Source: CANLBN01 sp034111645 (GTDB taxonomy: Bacteria > Pseudomonadota > Gammaproteobacteria > Pseudomonadales > Cellvibrionaceae). From it: a stretch of 53,821 nt of DNA. The stretch covers positions 1-53,821 of the forward strand of contig JAWUWW010000056.1 in assembly GCA_034111645.1 (NCBI GenBank), read 5' to 3'. The translations under genes and the position numbers were made by a program. Of the stretch, positions 1 through 8,222 are shown one piece after another (within the stretch, counting starts at the first letter, position 1; every line of letters begins with the position of its first letter). The notes beneath the pieces were generated by a model. The model made no database searches. It saw only the letters and a list, made by a program, of their open reading frames with translations, and was not told the DNA's origin.

Positions 1-49
1 GAAAAACATTTTTTGCCAAATCAATACTAATTACGCTATTCTTATTCAT
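1..49 (-). mobile_element. IS110-family transposase, N-terminal fragment cut by the window edge
   Basis: Reading the minus strand from an ATG at 49-47 gives a 16-residue open frame, MNKNSVISIDLAKNVF. It matches the typical opening of IS110-family DEDD transposases, which place an Asp in a 'GIDLAK' motif near the N-terminus. The rest lies outside the window. IS110 enzymes are recombinases that use RuvC-like catalysis, and members of the family are guided by a bridge RNA encoded in a non-coding end of the element. The element's boundary must lie between this ATG and the end of tcdA at 165. Only 16 residues are visible, so the family call is good but not certain. Confidence 0.65.
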
Positions 50-128
50 GATGGACACCTCGCTTGTTATTGATTGTTTACACTTCTCAATATGGCACAT
101 TGTGATGCCGTATGGCGAGGTGTCCATC
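50..128. repeat. 14-bp inverted repeat over the IS110 transposase start
   Basis: GATGGACACCTCGC at 50-63 is the exact reverse complement of GCGAGGTGTCCATC at 115-128. The two arms are 51 nt apart. On the transposase strand the second arm ends directly at the ATG and contains a GAGG that could be its Shine-Dalgarno sequence. A transcript entering from tcdA would therefore fold with the ribosome site in the stem. A smaller GGCA/TGCC hairpin sits inside the loop at about 94-109. It may be a translation-blocking hairpin, an IS1111-type subterminal repeat, or part of a bridge-RNA region. Confidence 0.6.
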
Positions 129-164
129 TCATCAGCAGTGAGTTATTATCATTAAAACTTATTG

Positions 165-962
165 TCAAATGTTAATTAATGCGTCGATTGCTCTTGATGC
201 AGCGAGTAGGCCAAAACTTGCGGTGATCATTGTGCTAGCGCCGTAGCCAGCGCCACAATCAAGTTTTTCTCCAGCGTCTATCCACTCTTTACTTGTAGAT
301 GTTTCACCTTTGTTATCTGGATATGTCATTGCCTCAGTTGAGTATATCGCTTCAATATTAAATAATTTTTTAGGATCGCGATTAAATCCGTGTTTGCGGC
401 GTAAGTTATTTCTTATTTTTAAAAACATCGGATCGCCAGGTGTTTTTGTTAAATCTGCATAAGTTATTTTTGAGGGATCTTTTTTGCCGCCAGATGAGCC
501 AATGGTAATAACTGGCAGATTATTTTTTTTACAGTGCGCAATAATTTCTGTTTTATCAATAGCATTATCAATAGCATCTATAACGAAAGAAAAATTCGAC
601 TGAATATATTTTTCAATATTACTTTTATCAATAAAATCATCAATGCAGTGAACAACAACTTCGGGATTAATATCCTTTAAACGTTTAGCCATAGTCGATG
701 TTTTGGTATGGCCAATAGTATGGCATGTCGTGTGGATTTGCCGATTAGAATTAGTGATACAAATGTCATCTAAATCCATTAATGTAATTGTGCCAATACC
801 TGAGCGAACTAGCGCTTCCGAAATCCATGAGCCGACACCGCCAATGCCAATAATAAGAATATGACTGTGCAATAATTTATAACACGCTCGTGAACCATAT
901 AAGCGAATAAGGCCACCAAAACGATGTTGGTAACTCTGAGTGAATGATGCTGTTGAAGGCAT
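165..962 (-). CDS. tcdA: tRNA threonylcarbamoyladenosine dehydratase TcdA (CsdL)
   Basis: This is a ThiF/E1-like ATP-dependent enzyme that cyclises t6A37 of tRNA to ct6A in the cytoplasm. The 265-residue length fits TcdA. The Rossmann glycine motif IGIGGVGSW is at about residues 38-46, followed by the acidic strand end LMDLDD at about 61-66 and the NRQ signature at about 73-75. The conserved opening TQSYQHRFGGLIRLYG is also typical. It is transcribed alone on the minus strand, downstream of maeA but separated from it by two strong hairpins. Its 3' end is next to the IS110 element, which has not damaged it. In E. coli the partner is CsdE/CsdA; neither is in this window. Confidence 0.93.
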   Translation of the reverse strand: MPSTASFTQSYQHRFGGLIRLYGSRACYKLLHSHILIIGIGGVGSWISEALVRSGIGTITLMDLDDICITNSNRQIHTTCHTIGHTKTSTMAKRLKDINPEVVVHCIDDFIDKSNIEKYIQSNFSFVIDAIDNAIDKTEIIAHCKKNNLPVITIGSSGGKKDPSKITYADLTKTPGDPMFLKIRNNLRRKHGFNRDPKKLFNIEAIYSTEAMTYPDNKGETSTSKEWIDAGEKLDCGAGYGASTMITASFGLLAASRAIDALINI

Positions 963-1070
963 AGTGAGTTTTCAGTAAAGTTGATAATGAATTTGAACTA
1001 ATAATACGCATTAGTAAAAGCGCAAATTTTTGACTAGAAATTTACGCTAGGTTGAGGCTTTAGATATTTA

Positions 1071-1102
1071 TTTGGTAATTATTAAACGTAATAATTACCA
1101 AA
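1071..1102. repeat. Perfect 13-bp hairpin between maeA and tcdA
   Basis: TTTGGTAATTATT (1071-1083) pairs perfectly with AATAATTACCAAA (1090-1102) around a 6-nt loop. It lies after the maeA terminator and about 110 nt upstream of the tcdA start. It could be a second terminator or an operator dyad for tcdA. The AT-rich stem and symmetric ends do not decide between these. Confidence 0.55.
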
Positions 1103-1125
1103 GGTTAGATAATAGATTAAAAGAA

Positions 1126-1162
1126 ACTCTACAAGCTTTCAAATATTAAAAGCTTGTAGAGT
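1126..1162 (-). terminator. Rho-independent terminator of maeA
   Basis: A perfect 14-bp stem, ACTCTACAAGCTTT (1126-1139) against AAAGCTTGTAGAGT (1149-1162), begins 12 nt after the maeA stop codon. On the minus strand it is followed by a T-rich run (TTTCTTTT). The position and U-tract make it a convincing terminator. Confidence 0.8.
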
Positions 1163-1173
1163 ACAGATAAATA

Positions 1174-2865
1174 TTAAATAGCTGTTCTTTTGTAAGGGCG
1201 ATAATTAGGTTCCCAAAAATTCTCATCTATAGCCGCTTCAATTACTTCATCGCTAACCTCGGGAACCAAGTCATCAGCGATGGCTTGTTTGTATACAAAC
1301 TTAGCAATAAATTTACTTACATTGCGGATATCATTTAAATCGGGTAGTAAATCGTCGATACTTTTGTTATGAGTTGCCGAATATTCAGCAAGTGCATAAC
1401 TTGAAGCCATTAACATTTTGTCAGTCACTCGACTTGCTTTACTAGCAACAACACCAAGACCAACACCTGGGAATATATAACTGTTATTACACTGTGATAT
1501 TGGATAAGTTTTACCGTTTAATTCAACTGGATCAAAGGGGCTTCCGGTTGCAACGATGGCGTTACCATTGGTCCACTTTAAAATATCTTTGGGTAAAGCT
1601 TCGACTTTTGATGTTGGGTTTGATAATGGCAACACAACTGGTTTTGAAGTGTTCGCTTGCATTTGCTCAATAATTTCTTGAGTAAACAAGCCAGATACCG
1701 TCGACACACCAATAATAACCGTAGCTTTAGCATGCGTTACAGTTTCTAGTAAGGTTGCGGTTTCGCCAGTGACGCCCCATTCACTCAAGAGTTCATCAGA
1801 TTGGCACAAGCGCAGTTGAAAATCTTTAAGTCCGCTCATGCTGCCAATAACTAAGCCGCGACTATTGATCATAAAGATACGTTTGCGAGCTTGCATATCA
1901 CTTAAGCCCTCAGAGACCATTTGCGCCACAATTTGCTCGGCAATACCGCAACCTGCAGAGCCTGCACCACAGAAAGTGATCACTTGATCTTTTAATGCCT
2001 CGCCTTTAGCTTTGCACGCGGCGAGCAAAGTTCCTACGGTAACAGCGGCTGTACCTTGAATGTCGTCGTTAAAGCAGCATGCTTGATGGCGATAACGGTC
2101 GAGAAGATTGTTAGCATTTTGACCAGCAAAATCTTCAAATTGAATAAGTGCGTCGGGCCAGCGTTTTTGGATAGCGCTCATGAAAAGCTCTACAAAATCA
2201 TCGTATTCTTGTCCTGTTATGCGCGGATGCTTAGCACCCATATACATTGGGTCGTCGATTAAGCTTTGATTGTTTGTACCTACATCTAAAGTGATAGGGA
2301 GCGTATATGCAGGGCTAATACCGCCACAGGCAGAATAAAGCGATAGCTTACCAATAGGAATGCCCATACCGCCGATACCTTGGTCACCCAAGCCTAAAAT
2401 ACGTTCGCCATCGGTAACAACAATAACTTTGATTTTTTGTTTGGTTGCATTGCGTAAAATACTTCGGATTTTATCTTTATCTCCATATGAGATAAATAAA
2501 CCTCTGTGACGACGGTAAATTTGTGAAAATTGTTGGCATGCCTCACCCACTGTTGGGGTGTAAATTAGGGGCATAATCTCATCTAAGTGTTCGGTGATTA
2601 GTTTGTAATACAGCGTCTCGTTAGTATCCTGTATGGCACGCAGGTAAATATGTTTATCCATATTTGATGTAAATGAGTTGAGCTGATGATAGGCGCGCTC
2701 TAGTTGTTCACCAATGTTTTCAATGATACCAGGCAACAAACCATCAAGATTAAAGTCCCGTCGTTCCTCTGGAGTGAACGCGTTACCTTTATTGAGTAAT
2801 GGTGTTTCAAGTAATGCAGGGCCCGCAAAAGAAATATAAAGCGGTTCTTGGTTATTTATTGTCAT
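1174..2865 (-). CDS. maeA: NAD-dependent malic enzyme
   Basis: It decarboxylates L-malate to pyruvate, forming NADH, and so feeds pyruvate from the TCA cycle. At 563 residues it matches the long bacterial MaeA type (E. coli about 565) rather than the fused MaeB. Visible family signatures are YTPTVGEACQQF near residue 100, the metal-binding region FEDFAGQNANNLLDRYR near 245, FNDDIQGTAA near 265, and the NAD-binding glycine motif FCGAGSAGCGIAE near 297. The start ATG is followed by a conserved N-terminal region containing LLNKGNAFTPEER. It is monocistronic and ends in a clear terminator. Confidence 0.95.
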   Translation of the reverse strand: MTINNQEPLYISFAGPALLETPLLNKGNAFTPEERRDFNLDGLLPGIIENIGEQLERAYHQLNSFTSNMDKHIYLRAIQDTNETLYYKLITEHLDEIMPLIYTPTVGEACQQFSQIYRRHRGLFISYGDKDKIRSILRNATKQKIKVIVVTDGERILGLGDQGIGGMGIPIGKLSLYSACGGISPAYTLPITLDVGTNNQSLIDDPMYMGAKHPRITGQEYDDFVELFMSAIQKRWPDALIQFEDFAGQNANNLLDRYRHQACCFNDDIQGTAAVTVGTLLAACKAKGEALKDQVITFCGAGSAGCGIAEQIVAQMVSEGLSDMQARKRIFMINSRGLVIGSMSGLKDFQLRLCQSDELLSEWGVTGETATLLETVTHAKATVIIGVSTVSGLFTQEIIEQMQANTSKPVVLPLSNPTSKVEALPKDILKWTNGNAIVATGSPFDPVELNGKTYPISQCNNSYIFPGVGLGVVASKASRVTDKMLMASSYALAEYSATHNKSIDDLLPDLNDIRNVSKFIAKFVYKQAIADDLVPEVSDEVIEAAIDENFWEPNYRPYKRTAI

Positions 2866-3402
2866 AATATATGGGTCATCAATTTAAGTAAGTATGTAGC
2901 TGCCCTTTAAATATTGGCAACATCCTTTTTTAGTGGCTTGATTAAGCTTGCACTATGACTAATTTGACTAAACTCACCTTGAAATCAAAGGCTTTGCTAA
3001 ACGCAAACAAATTAAACATCCAGTAAACAGCCATTAAGCTAATGGGTGCCGGCTAAAATAATAAGCTAATGATGATTAAATACTAGAGTTTACTCGGCGG
3101 AGAATTATACAGCAATAATAGGATAAATCTAAGATGTTTAGTGAGCCAGTATATTTTATCTATAGATATAAGAGGTTTTCCAAAATATGAGCCAGAATGA
3201 CTGTTTAAGCCGTAAACTAGCTGGATAAGTATTTTAGTAGGTTACTAAGCGACACTAAGTTTGTATCTTGCCATGAAGAAAAAATCTAACGGGAGCTTGG
3301 CGGATAAATTCACGTAACGTTATCTTGAATCAAGTTATTTTTCGGAACTATCGCTGATAGTAGCCCTCTAAATTTTTTATAAATCATTATTGAGATTAAT
3401 TA
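2866..3402. other. 537-bp divergent intergenic region between maeA and msrP
   Basis: The region must hold the promoters of maeA (minus) and msrP (plus). No RNA gene, convincing gene remnant or strong dyad was found. A short direct repeat TAAGCTAATG occurs at 3035-3044 and 3062-3071, with no assigned meaning. Confidence 0.5.
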
Positions 3403-4365
3403 ATGTCCATTTTTATTAAGAATTCAACGCGCTTTAATTCGGGTTTAACAGAGAATGATGTAACCGATGAAAATTTGTTTATGAAGCGCCGTCAATTTAT
3501 TAAAGCCGGTATGTCTTTATCTGCAATGGCTTATTTTCCCCAGTTGGCAATGGCTGTAGCGCAAGATAACCCAAAATACTCCTCGATAAAGCGCACTATA
3601 GATCTCGATCTTGAGCCGTCTAGTTATCAAGATATTACTAGCTATAATAATTTTTATGAATTGGGTTATGGTAAAGATGATCCGATGAACAATGCTGCTG
3701 AGCTAAAGACCGACCCTTGGTCAGTCACAATTGAAGGTGAGTGCGAAAAGCCGGGCACTTATACACTTGAAGATATTTTAAAACCCCATGATTTTGAAGA
3801 GCGACTGTATCGTTTTCGTTGCGTCGAGGCATGGTCAATGGTTATTCCATGGGCGGGCTTTACTTTAGCCGATTTGTTAAAACGCTTTAATCCAACATCT
3901 AAAGCTAAGTATGTCGCTTTTGAAACAATATATGATGAGCGTAATCCATTGCCGGGCCAGCGTCGAGACGTATTAGAATGGCCTTATCGTGAGGGCTTGC
4001 GTATGGATGAAGCTATGCATCCACTGACATTTATGGCAACCGGTATATATGGTAAGCCGTTACCTAACCAAAATGGCGCGCCGTTGCGCTTAGTGGTGCC
4101 ATGGAAATATGGGTTTAAAAGCATTAAATCGATCGTTAAGATACGGTTTACAGAAACTCAGCCAGAAACGAGTTGGAATCTTTCTGGACCTCGAGAATAT
4201 GGTTTTTACTCGAACGTCAATCCAGAAGTAAGTCACCCGCGCTGGAGTCAAAATCGTGAACGCGTGATCGGCAAACTATTCAAGCAGCCTACCTTGAAAT
4301 TTAATGGTTACGAAGATCAAGTGGCTGCCCTTTATGCGGGTATGGATTTGCGCAAGAATTATTAA
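3403..4365 (+). CDS. msrP: Protein-methionine-sulfoxide reductase catalytic subunit MsrP (YedY)
   Basis: This is a periplasmic molybdopterin enzyme that repairs methionine sulfoxide in envelope proteins. A Tat-type signal starts with MKRRQFIKAG at residues 27-36, preceded by a 26-residue leader. That leader is usual for this family and supports the upstream ATG. The molybdenum-ligating Cys is Cys140 in YRFRCVEAW, and the family motifs GKPLPNQNGAP and PWKYGFKSIK follow. Electrons come from the membrane haem protein MsrQ, encoded next. The gene pair is separated by 73 nt, consistent with one operon. Confidence 0.95.
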   Translation: MSIFIKNSTRFNSGLTENDVTDENLFMKRRQFIKAGMSLSAMAYFPQLAMAVAQDNPKYSSIKRTIDLDLEPSSYQDITSYNNFYELGYGKDDPMNNAAELKTDPWSVTIEGECEKPGTYTLEDILKPHDFEERLYRFRCVEAWSMVIPWAGFTLADLLKRFNPTSKAKYVAFETIYDERNPLPGQRRDVLEWPYREGLRMDEAMHPLTFMATGIYGKPLPNQNGAPLRLVVPWKYGFKSIKSIVKIRFTETQPETSWNLSGPREYGFYSNVNPEVSHPRWSQNRERVIGKLFKQPTLKFNGYEDQVAALYAGMDLRKNY

Positions 4366-4438
4366 TAAATTTAAAAGTATTGCCCGTCTATCCTCCTAGG
4401 GCTTATTAAATGTTTGCAATGTAAAGGCTTAGAATTAA

Positions 4439-5131
4439 TTGAGTGTGAATGTGAGTTCTAACGGGTATCTGCCATATAGTTTTTATAAAAAACAAAAGCT
4501 AAAAGTCATAATAGCGGTCAAGTTGTTGATTAGCATTGTTTGCTTATTGCACCTTGGATATTTTGTGATGGCTCTTTTTTGTTGTACATCATGGGCAAAT
4601 CCTGTTGAAGAGCTATCGCACACAACGGGTGAATGGGGGCTGCATTTTTTATTATTAAGCTTACTTATCTCGCCCATGCGGCATCACTTCGGTTGGAGTG
4701 ATTTGCTAAAATTCAGAAGGTTCCTAGGGCTCTGGAGTTTCTTTTATATTTTAGTGCATTTTTTTAGTTTCATATTGTTTGATCATTTCTTCGATTTAAA
4801 TTCAATCATAGAAGATGTTATTGACAGGCCTTATATCGCAATAGGTTTTGTTGGTTTTGTTTTACTGGTTCCTCTAGCGATTACTTCATTTAAGCGTTTG
4901 CAAAAAAAATTAGGCAAGCACTGGTTTACGTTACACAAACTTGTTTATATTATTGGTGTTTTAGGCGTTATACATTATTGGTGGCTAGTCAAGGCAGATC
5001 TTTTATGGCCAATTATTTATGCGCTTATTGTATTTATATTACTAGCAGACCGAACAGTTGTTTTTTTCAAAAAACGTCGTGTTAAAAACATGCAATTTAA
5101 AAAGCAACTAGTTGAAAAATACAATCAATAA
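4439..5131 (+). CDS. msrQ: Haem-binding membrane subunit MsrQ (YedZ)
   Basis: This is an inner-membrane b-type cytochrome of the ferric-reductase-like fold that passes quinol electrons to MsrP. The 230 residues contain about six hydrophobic helices. Histidines typical of haem ligation are seen in GEWGLHFLLLSLLISPMRHH, YILVHFF and TLHKLVYIIGVLGVIHYWW. The start is uncertain. The frame opens with TTG at 4439, and GTG codons at 4445 and 4451 are alternatives; an AAAGG lies about 13 nt upstream of the TTG. Its place directly after msrP supports the call. Confidence 0.92.
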   Translation: MSVNVSSNGYLPYSFYKKQKLKVIIAVKLLISIVCLLHLGYFVMALFCCTSWANPVEELSHTTGEWGLHFLLLSLLISPMRHHFGWSDLLKFRRFLGLWSFFYILVHFFSFILFDHFFDLNSIIEDVIDRPYIAIGFVGFVLLVPLAITSFKRLQKKLGKHWFTLHKLVYIIGVLGVIHYWWLVKADLLWPIIYALIVFILLADRTVVFFKKRRVKNMQFKKQLVEKYNQ

Positions 5132-5200
5132 ATGTAGTCAAGACCGCAATATATAGCCATATCAAATAAGTAATTATTAATGTGAAGATGAAGGTAACTT

Positions 5201-5521
5201 ATTATTAATAAAAAAATAAGTGTAAATCATAATGAGTCATCACCTTTTGAGCGATTTTGCTTAGTGCTTGCTCAATTACCAAAAGGCAAAGTATGCAGCT
5301 ATGGGCATTTGGCAGAGCTTGCGGGCTTGGGTAATGCTCGTCAAACTTGTCGATGGTTGCGTGAGTTGCCGATGGATTCAAAGTTGCCTTGGCACCGAGT
5401 CGTAAGTGCACAAGGTCGATTAGCTGATTTTTCAAACGCGTCTAAGCAGAGACGCTTACTTGAGAATGAGGGTATAATATTTAGTGTTAACGGGCGTTTG
5501 TCGAAATCTTATTATATGTAA
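5201..5521 (+). CDS. Alkyltransferase-like protein (Atl/YbaZ family), start codon uncertain
   Basis: This is a small MGMT-fold DNA-binding protein that recognises O6-alkylguanine and flags it to nucleotide excision repair. It cannot transfer the alkyl group, because the reactive Cys of PCHRV is Trp (LPWHRVVSAQG). The helix-turn-helix region KVCSYGHLAELAGLGNARQ is clear. The first ATG/GTG/TTG in frame is GTG at 5264, but that would remove the conserved helix ESSPFERFCLVLAQLP, which is readable upstream to a stop at 5195. ATT codons at 5201 and 5204 follow an AAGG (5191-5194) at good spacing, so I place the start at 5201 tentatively. The minimal version is 5264-5521. Confidence 0.75.
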   Translation: MINKKISVNHNESSPFERFCLVLAQLPKGKVCSYGHLAELAGLGNARQTCRWLRELPMDSKLPWHRVVSAQGRLADFSNASKQRRLLENEGIIFSVNGRLSKSYYM

Positions 5522-5789
5522 AATATTACTGTAATCATTATCCCTTGATTGCATCCCTCTGAGATAATCTTTGATATAAGTGATTAACGACCCTTATCTA
5601 ACTATTTATTTTTCTTAATGACTTTCTGATCAATGGCTCTCTTGGTTAAAAAATATACCCTTAAATAACATGTTTGTTTGGTGCTTATTTATTGCTATTG
5701 TTTAATATGTGCTAAGTAGCTTATATGTTGTTATTGGAAGCACTTCCTCATAAAGCCTGATATTTGTTTATGCATAAAAAGTATAAAAA

Positions 5790-6386
5790 ATGACAACAAT
5801 AAAACCGATTGAGGCAGATAAGCGTCTAGAGACGATTGAGCGGGTTAATCATTATATTGAATTAGCCTCTAGTCTTTATCATCAAGAAATCCCTACCATT
5901 GATGTAGTCTTTAATTTAAGGGGTAAAGCGGCGGGAATGTATCGTTGTTATCGCCCCAATAAAAGCAATGGCTTAAAAGTTTTGAATGTTTTTAAGGGTG
6001 CTAATTTAATGGCGAGCATAAATAGACAAATTAGATTTAATCCTTGGTTGTTCGCTAAGTATCCCAAAGACAGCTACGATAACACTATCCCTCATGAAGT
6101 TGCTCATTATATAAGCGACTACTTATACGGTTTAAATAATATTAAACCCCATGGTAATGAGTGGAAGGCGATTATGCGAGATTTTGGTGCAGTGCCAAAT
6201 GTAACCGGTAACTATACCCTTGATGGCATTCCAGTAAAAAAGATTAAGCGTTATGATTATCAATGTGCATGTCGTCAAGTAGCGTTGACAATTTATCGAC
6301 ATCGTAAAATTGTACAGGGTGTTCAGCAATATTGTTGTCGTGATTGTAAGCAGATATTGGCGCCAGTTATTGACCATCCTAGCTAA
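5790..6386 (+). CDS. SprT-like zinc metalloprotease-domain protein
   Basis: The 198-residue protein has the SprT architecture: a zincin core with HEVAH at residues 102-106 and a third ligand His121 in KPHGNEW, then a C-terminal zinc ribbon (YQCAC ... YCCRDC, about 156-187). Bacterial SprT proteins are poorly characterised; eukaryotic relatives (SPRTN) cleave DNA-protein crosslinks. The gene is co-directional with the next gene, 44 nt away. The catalytic Glu103 is present, so it could be an active protease. Its substrate is unknown. Confidence 0.88.
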   Translation: MTTIKPIEADKRLETIERVNHYIELASSLYHQEIPTIDVVFNLRGKAAGMYRCYRPNKSNGLKVLNVFKGANLMASINRQIRFNPWLFAKYPKDSYDNTIPHEVAHYISDYLYGLNNIKPHGNEWKAIMRDFGAVPNVTGNYTLDGIPVKKIKRYDYQCACRQVALTIYRHRKIVQGVQQYCCRDCKQILAPVIDHPS

Positions 6387-6430
6387 GCAAAAAATATTTA
6401 CTATTAGAACAATAATAAAGAGATAATGCT

Positions 6431-8173
6431 GTGTTTAAATTTACTTTTATTTTATTGATTGGTTTTATTGTTGGCGCTGTTGTTGTAGAAAATAAACAAT
6501 ATTTTACAAAAACTGTTGCCGTGCCCGTATCATTTCTACCTGATGGTGGTGAGTATGATGGTGAGCTTTTAAAGGGCGAGTTAAATGGTAAAGGTAGAAT
6601 TGTTTGGCCTAATGGCAATAGTTATGACGGTGAATTTAAACAAGGTTTATTTCATGGCCAAGGACGTTATGAGGTTGCCAGTAAAATCTATACAGGTGAG
6701 TTTGTCAAAGGTGTGGCTCAGGGTAAAGGTAAAATAGTCTACAACGATGGCCGTGAATATGAAGGTGATGTTGATTTTGGTGAAGCTAACGGTGTAGGTA
6801 CGTTAAAATTTGAAAATAAAAAATATACTGGAGAATTTAAAAATAATTTATTTCATGGCGAGGGTGAATTACTCGAAGATAATGGCGATATTTATCAAGG
6901 TGGCTTTGCTAATGGACTATCTAACGGTCAAGGCCTTGCTACCTTTGCTGACGGTAGAATTTATCAAGGTCAATTTATTGATGGAAATTTAACCGGCCAA
7001 GGGGACTATCGTGATGGTGAAGTAATTTATACTGGCGAATTTAAAAATTGGTTATTTAGCGGTAAAGGGCGTTATCAATTTAAAAAAATGATTTACGTGG
7101 GTGATTTTTTACAAGGTCGGTTCCATGGTGTCGGAAGCCAAGTTTTTGGTGATGATCTGAGTTATGAAGGAGGATTTATCGATGGAAAATATAATGGCAG
7201 TGGGATTTTACTCGAAAATGGAGATCGTTATGAAGGCGAGTTTCAGTCGGGCCTTAAGCATGGGCGCGGTATTTTAATTTATGCGAAAGCTCTCGATGGA
7301 ATAAAAAAAATTGAGGGTATTTGGAAAAATAATAAATTGATTAGTGCCGATAACGATTTGGCGCAATATGATAGCAAAATAGTTGTCGAAGATGTGCTTT
7401 ATAATCAAAGTTCACGCATAGAAAAAATGCTTGAATCAATAGAAGTGGAAAATCCAGATGCAATAGAAATGTATTTTTTAGGTATTGCTGGCGATGGCTC
7501 AGAAGCTGTTTTTCGACGCGAAGTTAATACAATAAAAAATATTTTTGATGAGAATTATGAGACGAAAAATAAATCCGCTCTATTGATTAATAGTAACGTT
7601 ACTTATCAAAAAATTCCTTTAGCAACCACAACAAGTATAGAAAAAACCTTGCAAGGCATAGCTGCTAAAATGGATGCTAATGAAGATATATTGTTTATTT
7701 ATTTTACCAGCCATGGCTCTAAAGATTTCAATTTCTCATTAGCGCAAGAGGGTCTAACTATTATGGATTTGAGTGCTCAGCGCATGGGGGAGATTATTCA
7801 AAAATTACCTGTTAAACATAAAGTGATTGTTGTTTCATCTTGTTATGCCGGAGGTTACCTTGAAACAGTAAAAGATGATACGACTTTGGTGATCGTTGCA
7901 TCTTCTGCTGACAAAACTTCTTTTGGCTGTGCCGATGCAAAAGAGATGACTTATTTTGGCGAGGCATTTTTTAAAGATGCTTTGCCTAACTCAGCAACTT
8001 TTATTGAAGCCTTTGAGCGTTCTCGTTCGATTGTTCGTGGTCGTGAAGCAAAAGAAAATTTTGAATATTCAGAACCTTTAATCTTTAAGCCTAAAGCAAT
8101 AATAGGGCATTTGGCAAAGTGGCGTGAAGAGTTAGCGGATAGAATTAGGCAACGTAATATTATTATTGAGTAG
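6431..8173 (+). CDS. MORN-repeat protein fused to a C13/caspase-like cysteine protease domain
   Basis: The 580 residues show an N-terminal hydrophobic segment (about 3-19), then eleven MORN repeats of the form YxGEFxxGxxxGxG at about residues 42-285, a short linker, and a clan-CD protease-like domain at about 345-540. The likely catalytic pair is His428 in YFTSHGS and Cys471 in VVSSCYAGG, each after a hydrophobic strand as in peptidase C13 and caspases. The single N-terminal segment suggests membrane anchoring or export. The start is GTG at 6431 with AAAGAG upstream. Bacterial C13-domain proteins are known, but their role is not; substrate and function here are unknown. Confidence 0.85.
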   Translation: MFKFTFILLIGFIVGAVVVENKQYFTKTVAVPVSFLPDGGEYDGELLKGELNGKGRIVWPNGNSYDGEFKQGLFHGQGRYEVASKIYTGEFVKGVAQGKGKIVYNDGREYEGDVDFGEANGVGTLKFENKKYTGEFKNNLFHGEGELLEDNGDIYQGGFANGLSNGQGLATFADGRIYQGQFIDGNLTGQGDYRDGEVIYTGEFKNWLFSGKGRYQFKKMIYVGDFLQGRFHGVGSQVFGDDLSYEGGFIDGKYNGSGILLENGDRYEGEFQSGLKHGRGILIYAKALDGIKKIEGIWKNNKLISADNDLAQYDSKIVVEDVLYNQSSRIEKMLESIEVENPDAIEMYFLGIAGDGSEAVFRREVNTIKNIFDENYETKNKSALLINSNVTYQKIPLATTTSIEKTLQGIAAKMDANEDILFIYFTSHGSKDFNFSLAQEGLTIMDLSAQRMGEIIQKLPVKHKVIVVSSCYAGGYLETVKDDTTLVIVASSADKTSFGCADAKEMTYFGEAFFKDALPNSATFIEAFERSRSIVRGREAKENFEYSEPLIFKPKAIIGHLAKWREELADRIRQRNIIIE

Positions 8174-8222
8174 CATTTGACTCGTATTATTTTTTTTCTT
8201 TGAGCATTTTAGGAGCTACTCT

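Noticed and set aside
5205..5435. Open frame antisense to the Atl gene
   Set aside because: The plus strand encodes a clear Atl motif (LPWHRVV); the antisense frame has none.
6550..7300. DNA tandem repeats in the MORN region
   Set aside because: The similarity is at protein level (MORN units of about 22-23 residues); the DNA units are too divergent to be a true tandem repeat array.
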